DNA of 64,000 nucleotides from Sulfurimonas aquatica (GTDB lineage Bacteria > Campylobacterota > Campylobacteria > Campylobacterales > Sulfurimonadaceae), in the NCBI RefSeq assembly GCF_017357825.1, contig NZ_CP046072.1:1798001-1862000 (forward strand), in the 5' to 3' direction. Below, in pieces: positions 56,135 to 63,230 of the stretch (position 1 is its first letter; each line of letters starts with the position of its first letter). A program made the position numbers and the translations under genes. The notes below the pieces were generated by a model. That model ran no database searches and was not told where the DNA came from. It saw nothing but the letters and a program-made list of their open reading frames with translations.

Positions 56135-56312
56135 TATTATTCCTTTTTATTTTTATAAATATTAATTTACATAGTTAATTCATTGATTTTGATTAAATAA
56201 TGTAAAATAACATAATTTGTGATTAACTTGTTACTAAATGTGCCGTATAAAATATTACTCCTTTATATTAATTAAAAATTATTATATATAGTATTAATGA
56301 CAGGGAGTGTCA
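56117..56312 (-). repeat. Duplicated promoter-leader block, copy B
   Basis: Partner of the block at 37301-37482. It contains the dyad promoter, the conserved AT-rich leader and the first codons of the YbjN-like gene. Confidence 0.7.
56281..56312 (-). promoter_or_regulatory. Shared-type dyad promoter of operon B
   Basis: Minus strand: dyad TGACACTCCCTGTCA (56312-56298), 11-bp spacer, TATAAT (56286-56281). The YbjN-like gene starts about 147 bases downstream. Confidence 0.78.
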
Positions 56313-56344
56313 CCTTAATACTATTTCTGCATAAATTTCTTAGA

Positions 56345-58000
56345 TTAAAAACTTACCGCTATATCCAGTTCATCTTCGTCATACTCATCTGTGTTTATAA
56401 AATCTTTATAATCTTGTTCAGCCTGATTTATCTCTTGAATACTCTCTTCAATCAACTTTTCTACTTTCCATCCAGTAGATACAATTGATCTTAAACTTGA
56501 GGAGTTCACTACTTGTTCTTTTAGTGTATTTGTATTTATAAGAATGAGTTTTTTATCTCTATAGAGTCTAGGTACGTATTCTAAAACGCAAGGTTTTTTG
56601 TCATACTCATAAGCAAACTTTTTTACTATCTCATGCTTTTTTTGATACTTCAGCTCTGCTTTTATTTTCTCTTTTAACTCTATAAAGAGTGGTGTTGAGG
56701 AGGATATAGACTCGTATTTATTCGTACTGCTCAGATGCTCAAAGCTTTCAAGCTCATCCAAAAGGTATGTGCTATTTAACTCTTCATCAACAGATGACTG
56801 AAAATAATACTTATGTACTAGGTTACCCATTAACGCTTCAAACTTTTCAGATTCAAGTTTATTTTTTAGGAGTGCACTATTTTGAGTAGAGAGAAATATA
56901 TCTACTTTCGCTTCTCTTAATACATCTATTGGCAAGTCGGTCGACTCACTAAGTATCCTTTGTGCTTCATCCATAAATACGGATATGGGTTGAAGTTTTA
57001 AACTTCTTGTTCTCTGCGTTAGTTCATTTAATATACTGTTATTTAAACTCTCTAAAACAGAATCAGAAAGTGCTTGGGTGTTAACAACTACTATCTGACC
57101 TCTATTTAACGCCGATACAATGTCAAAAGAGTTTGCGTTAAAAAAACTATTTTGAGAAAGACTAATGAGAGGAGAGACTAATGAACCTATAATGTTTTGA
57201 GTAAGATTCTCATTTGAGTTTTCACCAAAACTACTTAATGAGTCATAACTTTCATCTATTATCTCACAAAGATTTTCTCGAGTTCGGACTAACTCTGTGA
57301 TCAAAAGTTTTATCTCTGTCAACTCTTCATCATGGGCACTTGCAACCAACTCTTTTACATTCTCTTTTATCATCACTTGAGTCCTACTCCTAAGATCGCT
57401 TAATCCTTTAATAAAACTACTTAATGTCTCAAACGTACTGCATACTGCGACAAGAGAAGTGAGTGTTCTTTTTGTTGGGTACTTGTACGAATATTTTGAT
57501 GAACTCCTTCCAATTTGTATATAGGACTCTCCTTGCTCAAAATCTTTATCGACCTTGCTCATCACAAGAGAAAAAGACTCTATAGCCTTTAAAATCTTTA
57601 ACACAGCCTGTCCTAAAGACTTCGCGCTATTTTCCCAGTACTTACCATCTTTACCATGACTTAATATATTTGAGAAGAACTTGTCTAGCTCCTCTTCGTC
57701 CATGTTTTGAATAAGGTTGATGTTTTCTCCCCATGGTTTACCTATCTCAACAACATCATTAAGTCTGCCTGTACTTTGAGCTAAGTACTTTACGCTTAGA
57801 TGTTCTTTACCCTTGTAGTCATATAGTAAAACCCCATGACCAAGTTCAAGTCTTTTTTTCAAGTTTGGATAGATAAAGCTAGTAGTTTTTCCACAACCCG
57901 TTTGACCAAACGCGATAGAGTGAGTAAATGTTTCAGGAACGATGATAGATGAAGTAGGTACTTCGCAAGTTGTTGATTGTATAAAACCCATAGTTGCCAT
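56345..58000 (-). CDS. VirD4/TraG-like ATPase without a secretion system
   Basis: A P-loop ATPase of 551 residues related to type IV coupling proteins. Walker A FGQTGCGKTTSFIYPNL lies near 34-50 and is followed by VLLYDYKGKEH; Walker B ISVFMDEAQRIL is near 336-347, then a DVLREAKVDIFLSTQN motif. No N-terminal membrane anchor and no other conjugation genes nearby, so it is probably a stand-alone cytoplasmic pump or translocase. I chose the ATG at 58000 (AAGGA seven bases upstream); an ATG at 58087 in frame lies upstream of the promoter elements. Sole gene after its dyad promoter. Confidence 0.78.
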   Translation of the reverse strand: MATMGFIQSTTCEVPTSSIIVPETFTHSIAFGQTGCGKTTSFIYPNLKKRLELGHGVLLYDYKGKEHLSVKYLAQSTGRLNDVVEIGKPWGENINLIQNMDEEELDKFFSNILSHGKDGKYWENSAKSLGQAVLKILKAIESFSLVMSKVDKDFEQGESYIQIGRSSSKYSYKYPTKRTLTSLVAVCSTFETLSSFIKGLSDLRSRTQVMIKENVKELVASAHDEELTEIKLLITELVRTRENLCEIIDESYDSLSSFGENSNENLTQNIIGSLVSPLISLSQNSFFNANSFDIVSALNRGQIVVVNTQALSDSVLESLNNSILNELTQRTRSLKLQPISVFMDEAQRILSESTDLPIDVLREAKVDIFLSTQNSALLKNKLESEKFEALMGNLVHKYYFQSSVDEELNSTYLLDELESFEHLSSTNKYESISSSTPLFIELKEKIKAELKYQKKHEIVKKFAYEYDKKPCVLEYVPRLYRDKKLILINTNTLKEQVVNSSSLRSIVSTGWKVEKLIEESIQEINQAEQDYKDFINTDEYDEDELDIAVSF

Positions 58001-58029
58001 AGACAGTCCTTCTTTAGTTAGATAAAAGA

Positions 58030-58061
58030 AGTATATTTTATTAGTGTGACAGCTTGTGTCA
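58030..58061 (-). promoter_or_regulatory. Shared-type dyad promoter of the VirD4-like gene
   Basis: Minus strand: dyad TGACACAAGCTGTCA (58061-58047), 11-bp spacer, TATACT (58035-58030). It supports the start codon at 58000. Confidence 0.78.
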
Positions 58062-58158
58062 TTTTTAGATATAAAAACAAAAAACATCTCTTTATGTTTA
58101 TAAATAAGTCTTAAATAATTTACTGTATACTTTCGAATAAAATATTATAAGGGTAGCA

Positions 58159-59583
58159 ATGTCTATATTTATATCTTATTCTTCAAAAGATGTCATTTAT
58201 GCACAGAAAATAGTCGATCTTCTTAGAGCCAATGGAGAGGATGTCTGGTTTGCAGTTGACTCAATTGGCATAGGAGAGAACTATGCTGAATCAATTGTCA
58301 AAGCTATGGAAAAGTCAGATAAAATGATAATGCTTTTGTCTAAACATTCAATAGAATCAAAACATGTAAAAATCGAGCTAAACTTAGCGTTAGACAATAA
58401 TGTCACTATTTACCCTATTCGACTAGAAGATATACTTCCAGATTCTAATATGAAATACTATTTTATAACCTCTCAATGGTCCGACTTGTTTTACGATGAC
58501 TTTCATCGCTTAGTTGATGGCTTTGTTGAAAAGATATTCCCAAATAAAAATACCGAAATTAAAACTAAAAAAGCGCTCCATTCAGTCAAGGTAGAGTCTG
58601 ATGAAGCAAAAATGGACATAGTTTCTACGTTTACTGTAGAGGATTTTATACCTGAAGAGTATGGAGAAAAATCATTTTTTGAGACAGATGAGGAATTTAT
58701 AAAAAGAAACCTTGACTATAACTATGTTGCAGTTTCGAAATTTGATTTAATAGGTAACAACTATGATATTCAAGAAAATGTATTTACTTTACACTTGGAT
58801 GATGCGATACCTTTTGATAGTATAAACATTAAACCCGAAGAAGCCAAAGCACTTTTTAAAGATACGAACAATAGACAAGTTTATCAGAAGTTTTTTCTTG
58901 AAAACAATGTCTTAGTAAAAAAATACTATGTTATTTTGGGTGAAAGCACTTATGAACTTACAGTTTCTAAAGAGGCTCAAAGAAAGATAGACTTTCAAGT
59001 ACTTTTTGAATGGGCAAATAAATTTGATATTTCTGAGTCGGTATTTCCTCGAAACATAGCTGATTTAACCAATATCACACATCTAGACTTATTTGGCAAC
59101 AAGATAACAGAAGTGCCATCTGAACTGGCACTATTAACTAACTTAACAACGCTAAACTTAGGCAATAATCACATAGAGAAAATGCCAAAAGAACTTACTA
59201 CTCTAAAAGAGCTAACAATTATAGATCAACGTATTATAGAAAAAAAAGATGAATCAGCAAAATTTTTCGATGAAATAACATTAGATGAACTAACTGATAG
59301 AGTTAGTAAAAAAATGAATTTTACTGTAATTATAGAAGAGACAAGAGGCAGTGTTTTTGATATAGTTGAAGACCCTAAATTAATAATTGGACATCTAGTT
59401 AAAAGAATAAGTACTTTTGATCTCGTAGAAGGGGATATAGTCTCTTTTATAAATACTAATAAACTGAGTGCTAAGATAGAGTTGGGTTTAGTAACAAAAG
59501 ATAAACCTCAAATTATGTATTGGGAAGATGGAAAACCTAAATTTTCTTTTTATGTAGATGATGCTTTAGAGATATTCAAATAA
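58159..59583 (+). CDS. TIR domain - leucine-rich repeat protein
   Basis: A 474-residue protein with a TIR domain at 1-110 (SIFISYSSKDVIYAQKI; IELNLAL near 75 with the putative catalytic Glu; YPIRLED), a linker domain, and two to three leucine-rich repeats near 305-355 (NITHLDLFGNKITEVPSELA, NLTTLNLGNNHIEKMPKEL). The C-terminal 100 residues are not recognised. TIR plus LRR is a receptor-like layout, known from plant immune receptors and from scattered bacterial proteins. It sits alone on the + strand, transcribed away from the VirD4-like gene; a TATACT and AAGGG lie upstream but no dyad in its own direction. Confidence 0.84.
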   Translation: MSIFISYSSKDVIYAQKIVDLLRANGEDVWFAVDSIGIGENYAESIVKAMEKSDKMIMLLSKHSIESKHVKIELNLALDNNVTIYPIRLEDILPDSNMKYYFITSQWSDLFYDDFHRLVDGFVEKIFPNKNTEIKTKKALHSVKVESDEAKMDIVSTFTVEDFIPEEYGEKSFFETDEEFIKRNLDYNYVAVSKFDLIGNNYDIQENVFTLHLDDAIPFDSINIKPEEAKALFKDTNNRQVYQKFFLENNVLVKKYYVILGESTYELTVSKEAQRKIDFQVLFEWANKFDISESVFPRNIADLTNITHLDLFGNKITEVPSELALLTNLTTLNLGNNHIEKMPKELTTLKELTIIDQRIIEKKDESAKFFDEITLDELTDRVSKKMNFTVIIEETRGSVFDIVEDPKLIIGHLVKRISTFDLVEGDIVSFINTNKLSAKIELGLVTKDKPQIMYWEDGKPKFSFYVDDALEIFK

Positions 59584-59592
59584 GATTTTATA

Positions 59593-61071
59593 TTACTTTA
59601 TCAATGTAAAAAGTTCTCTACATAAGTCGATAACATTCTTCTCACAAACAACATAATCAAATGATTTATTCATCTTAGTTTTATATAGAGTATTACCTAT
59701 ATACATTCCATGTGTCCTTATATTGTGAACATGAAAGAACTCCTTTTTTAGTGGCTTATCATCTATCATACCATCTGTTAATATCCAAGTATAGTCACTA
59801 GAAGAGAGGAGCTGTATATTTGCTTTCATTGTGCTCGCTAGTCCTTCTCCGCCATAAGATGGGACAAGTCTTTCAATCACGTCCTTTTCTAAAGGCATGT
59901 TCAAGATTTCATAAATCGAGCCACTACCACTAGCAGCGGTTAAGATTAATGTAGCATCTATAATGTTTTTTTGAACCATCTTATCCATTACGTCTATTAT
60001 GAGTCTCATATTTTCTATCGTCGCACCCATAGACCCAGACATATCTAAGATGATGGTTATCTTTTTTTTAACCTGCTTTGGTTGCTCTTTTTTCTTAAAC
60101 AACTTTTTACTTCCTGATGCAAGTCTTTTTAGATTCAGCCTCTTAGCTGGTAATTCCGATGAATAAAACTTATCTGGAGCTAAAAATAGTTTTTCCATCT
60201 CATGAAGTAGTAAATCCCTCTCTCTTGTTGGATAGGCAATGCTTACAGGTTGTCTACTGAGTAAACAGCTTTGAATTGAGTTTCCATCTTTCAACTTCTC
60301 AGAGGAGTGTTTAATCTCTTCAGGGGGGACTGGTGATAATACATTTAACGCATCTTTAATTAGCTCATCAAACTTTTCATCATCAATCAAGTATTTTGAT
60401 TCTTCACAAAACAGATAGCCAATATACTCTATACGTTCTATATATTCATAAGTCTCAGGAAACTCTTTACACCACTCCTCTACAATTTTCACGACATCTA
60501 AACTAGAAGTACATGCCACTACTCTTTTGTAGTAATCAAAGGCTCTTGTAAGAGCTGGCATTAGTTCTTCTCCTAAGTCTAGTTTCATAACCCGCATATC
60601 TTTTTTATTGTGTTCTGACTGGAGTATATAAAAAAATATGTCTAACACATTTTGAGGTGTTATCATCTCTTCATACTCAAACCATTTAAACGCTTTTTTT
60701 GTATAGTTTCTCATACTCTCTTCTATGCGTGCATCCTCAAACAGGTTAAATAACTGAAATGGAATCTTTTTTTCTCTGAGCATAGTAGATATGTATATTA
60801 AATTTTTATCAGTCCATATACTATGTGCTAACTCATGCTTTAAATACGAATCTAAATATTTATGTTTATGCTCAACATTGAATATATCTATCATATTAAC
60901 AAATATATCCGTACCTATAACAATTTGATGTTTTCCATTATAAAAACGCCATGAAGCAGTATTAAAATATTTTTTTATATATATTTCATATTCCTCTTGT
61001 GGTAACATACCGCTGATCTGCATTAGTACATAGTTTTTTTTTGCAACTCTAGCCATTTCTCTAGCAGTCAT
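59593..61071 (-). CDS. VWA domain protein with HELAH metallopeptidase-like motif
   Basis: A 492-residue partner of the MoxR ATPase. The N-terminal half has a zinc-peptidase-like motif LKHELAHSIW near 86-95, and a helical middle part follows. The C-terminal VWA domain (about 335-490) has the MIDAS start ILDMSGSMG near 342-350, then later Thr and Asp positions (ILTDGMIDD). This resembles DUF2201-type VWA proteins. The start overlaps the MoxR gene by 11 bases. MoxR-VWA pairs act as ATP-driven chaperones for metal insertion or protein activation; the target here is unknown. Confidence 0.82.
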   Translation of the reverse strand: MTAREMARVAKKNYVLMQISGMLPQEEYEIYIKKYFNTASWRFYNGKHQIVIGTDIFVNMIDIFNVEHKHKYLDSYLKHELAHSIWTDKNLIYISTMLREKKIPFQLFNLFEDARIEESMRNYTKKAFKWFEYEEMITPQNVLDIFFYILQSEHNKKDMRVMKLDLGEELMPALTRAFDYYKRVVACTSSLDVVKIVEEWCKEFPETYEYIERIEYIGYLFCEESKYLIDDEKFDELIKDALNVLSPVPPEEIKHSSEKLKDGNSIQSCLLSRQPVSIAYPTRERDLLLHEMEKLFLAPDKFYSSELPAKRLNLKRLASGSKKLFKKKEQPKQVKKKITIILDMSGSMGATIENMRLIIDVMDKMVQKNIIDATLILTAASGSGSIYEILNMPLEKDVIERLVPSYGGEGLASTMKANIQLLSSSDYTWILTDGMIDDKPLKKEFFHVHNIRTHGMYIGNTLYKTKMNKSFDYVVCEKNVIDLCRELFTLIK

Positions 61072-62419
61072 AAACCTGTCCTATAACAGCCTCAACAGCA
61101 CTAAGTTGTTCTACGTTTGGATACCCATTATAGTCACGTTCAACCCATATCAGTTTAGAGTCAATGATAATTTCTCTAATCTCTTTAGGATTTTTAGCTA
61201 GCTCTATAGCTTCACTTAAATGACGGATGTTTACTATTTTACTAATAACTTTACTAGTTTCTAATCGTTTCATTTTTGAGTAAAAATCCATAAGTTTACT
61301 TACATGTTCACTAGGAAAGTTTCTCTTTGTTGCTTTAAGCATAAGTATCTTTTGTAACTCCATTTGAGTAGTATCTTTACGAATTGGCTTAAACCTATCT
61401 ATAAGTGCTTCATCCATAGCTTCAACGGCATAGTTTGCACCAATGTTCGTTGTTCCTATCACCCAAAGATTTTCCACTGGCGTTTTAATAACTTCTTCCA
61501 TAGCAATGTCGTTTTTAGAGTCTAGTGCCCTGCCCGTTCTAAGTACATACTTTTCATCTATAGGTGAGAGAGCTGAAATAAGAATATTTAACTCGCGTTT
61601 AGGAATTCTCAGTATCTCATCGATTATAAGTAGTACTTTTTCTCCGCGTTTAGATTTTCTAAAAGCTTCACTGAGAGGACCATCTTTCCAAGCTAAGTCA
61701 CCACTTTTTTTCTGTATATAGTGGCCTAAAAAGTCTATAGACTCAAACTGTTCATGCCCACCTATAAAAAGTTCTGTGACTTTTTTATCTTTTCCCCAAG
61801 AAGTTGCCGCATATGTTTTTCCACTTCCTTTGTCTCCCTCAAGCAAAATATGTTTTTTAAATGCATATCTATCGAATTTTACTTGCAGGTCATAAGACAA
61901 TCCATTTGTAGATTCTCCATGTAAGGTTTCTGTATATTTTGTATATAGATTATCAAGTACTTCATTTGGCAAGTCACTTAAAAAGTTTGATATATGCTCA
62001 CACAAATCATTAGACTGTTCATAATTTTTTTGATTAAAACTGCATGAAGAGCTTCTAGGAGTAGTTTTAAAACTAGCTCGCAGGATAGAAGGCAGTTTTT
62101 TATTTTTACTCTCTGCTTTTTCTAGAGTTTGATTTACTAAGTTCTCCACAGTCTCATCAGTTAACATACCTGCTAAATAAGGATCACCGCATTTAAGTAT
62201 ATACTTCTTATCATAATAAGAAAGTACTGTCACAAAATGGACATCAGGGTTTGCCACTAATGAGTACATAGCATAATAGGAACTGTTAAACTCATGTTTT
62301 TTTACAGGAGCAAACTGTGAGATAAATGGACTATGCACATATCCGCTCTTTACAAATGTCAACTTGTTTAATTTACTTTTAGACACTTTAATATGCCATG
62401 AAATTTCTTCTCTAGTCAT
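61061..62419 (-). CDS. MoxR-type AAA+ ATPase
   Basis: A 452-residue AAA ATPase of the MoxR/RavA group. An N-terminal domain of about 170 residues precedes the AAA core, with Walker A LLEGDKGSGKTYAATS near 199-214, Walker B KVLLIIDEILRIP and sensor VIGTTNIGANY. I chose the ATG at 62417-62419, with AGGAG seven bases before it. An upstream ATG at 62455 is unlikely because it would lie before the -10 element of the promoter at 62446. Co-transcribed with the VWA gene. Together they form a typical MoxR-VWA module. Confidence 0.85.
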   Translation of the reverse strand: MTREEISWHIKVSKSKLNKLTFVKSGYVHSPFISQFAPVKKHEFNSSYYAMYSLVANPDVHFVTVLSYYDKKYILKCGDPYLAGMLTDETVENLVNQTLEKAESKNKKLPSILRASFKTTPRSSSCSFNQKNYEQSNDLCEHISNFLSDLPNEVLDNLYTKYTETLHGESTNGLSYDLQVKFDRYAFKKHILLEGDKGSGKTYAATSWGKDKKVTELFIGGHEQFESIDFLGHYIQKKSGDLAWKDGPLSEAFRKSKRGEKVLLIIDEILRIPKRELNILISALSPIDEKYVLRTGRALDSKNDIAMEEVIKTPVENLWVIGTTNIGANYAVEAMDEALIDRFKPIRKDTTQMELQKILMLKATKRNFPSEHVSKLMDFYSKMKRLETSKVISKIVNIRHLSEAIELAKNPKEIREIIIDSKLIWVERDYNGYPNVEQLSAVEAVIGQVYDC

Positions 62420-62445
62420 TATAATTCTCCTATATATTTGAAAAA

Positions 62446-62477
62446 ATTGTAACAACTACTTGTGACAGCTTGTGTCA
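62446..62477 (-). promoter_or_regulatory. Shared-type dyad promoter of the MoxR-VWA unit
   Basis: Minus strand: dyad TGACACAAGCTGTCA (62477-62463), 11-bp spacer, TACAAT (62451-62446). The dyad is identical to that of the VirD4-like gene. Back to back with the next dyad, 10 bases away. Confidence 0.75.
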
Positions 62478-62487
62478 TAAACATAAA

Positions 62488-62519
62488 TGACGCAAGCTGT
62501 CATTTTATCTGAGTATACT
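62488..62519 (+). promoter_or_regulatory. Shared-type dyad promoter of the small membrane protein gene
   Basis: Plus strand: dyad TGACGCAAGCTGTCA (62488-62502), 11-bp spacer, TATACT (62514-62519). AAGGGAG and the ATG at 62548 follow. Confidence 0.75.
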
Positions 62520-62547
62520 TTTTATAGTTCAAATAAAGGGAGAAGAA

Positions 62548-62742
62548 ATGAATATATTATTTACCATATATATTGTTTCATATGTTCTAGTTGAAATGGA
62601 TTCTGTTAAACGCCATAAAATGTTTTATTTTCATAGAGCTTGGAAAAGGTATGATCATAGTAGTTTAATTTTTTATTTTCGTATGCTTATATTAATATTA
62701 CTTTTCCCATTATTTGCATTATTGGTTATTTTCGACATATAA
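62548..62742 (+). CDS. Small membrane protein
   Basis: A 64-residue protein with a hydrophobic start (MNILFTIYIVSYVLVE), a basic middle (KRHKMFYFHRAWKRYD) and a C-terminal membrane segment (about 43-62). Good ribosome site (AAGGGAG) and its own dyad promoter make it a real gene and a member of the presumed regulon. No family recognised. Small membrane proteins in such islands may be pore-forming effectors or regulators; not shown here. Confidence 0.68.
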   Translation: MNILFTIYIVSYVLVEMDSVKRHKMFYFHRAWKRYDHSSLIFYFRMLILILLFPLFALLVIFDI

Positions 62743-62772
62743 AAAATGTTTAAAGATTTAGCATCTTAGATA

Positions 62773-62804
62773 TGACATAAGCTGTCACTTTTATCTACTA
62801 TAAT
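62773..62804 (+). promoter_or_regulatory. Shared-type dyad promoter of the last + strand unit
   Basis: Plus strand: dyad TGACATAAGCTGTCA (62773-62787), 11-bp spacer, TATAAT (62799-62804). AAGGAGAAGG and the ATG at 62832 follow. Confidence 0.8.
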
Positions 62805-62831
62805 TCATATATAAATACTAAAGGAGAAGGA

Positions 62832-63197
62832 ATGCTTGATATCAGAGCAATAGTATATTTTGATAAACAGATGAATCCTAATGGAGGCTGGGGTAATGAA
62901 GACAATTGCTTATATTTAAATTTGAAATCCTTTGGAAGAGATTGGGGAGAGTTTAACAATTCATATGATTTTATAGAACATAGTCCATGTATGCTTGACA
63001 ATCGATGTGATATACCTGTAGATGAGTTTTTATCCATGGTTGGCTCTACACATGAAGAGGCTTATCAAAAACTTTTACAGATTATGCCGCATCTAAAAAG
63101 CAGACAACCTCTCCAGCAGAGTGTTGTTCTAAAGTTTTACGAAGAGTTAAAAATAAATACTATTAAAAAAGTAACCTTACAATTATGGGAAACTTAG
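62832..63197 (+). CDS. Small soluble protein of unknown function
   Basis: A 121-residue protein with a Gly/Trp-rich start (FDKQMNPNGGWGNEDN) and FGRDWGEFNNSYDF; three Cys or so, no membrane segment. Family not recognised. Strong ribosome site AAGGAG and a dyad promoter directly upstream. The repeat protein gene follows 33 bases later and is probably co-transcribed. Confidence 0.65.
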   Translation: MLDIRAIVYFDKQMNPNGGWGNEDNCLYLNLKSFGRDWGEFNNSYDFIEHSPCMLDNRCDIPVDEFLSMVGSTHEEAYQKLLQIMPHLKSRQPLQQSVVLKFYEELKINTIKKVTLQLWET

Positions 63198-63230
63198 TCA
63201 TAAAAATTCGATTATACACAAGGAGAAGTT

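Noticed and set aside
56345-58000. Conjugative element or prophage indicated by the VirD4-like gene
   Set aside because: No relaxase, pilus, integrase, capsid or portal genes are present and no attachment repeats are seen in the window.
58001-58087. Upstream start codon for the VirD4-like gene
   Set aside because: It lies upstream of the -10 element at 58030-58035 and lacks a ribosome site, while the ATG at 58000 has AAGGA.
9936-62804. The dyads read as sigma-54 promoters
   Set aside because: The GG/GC pair with sigma-54 spacing is missing, while a sigma-70-like -10 hexamer lies at a constant 11 bases from every dyad.
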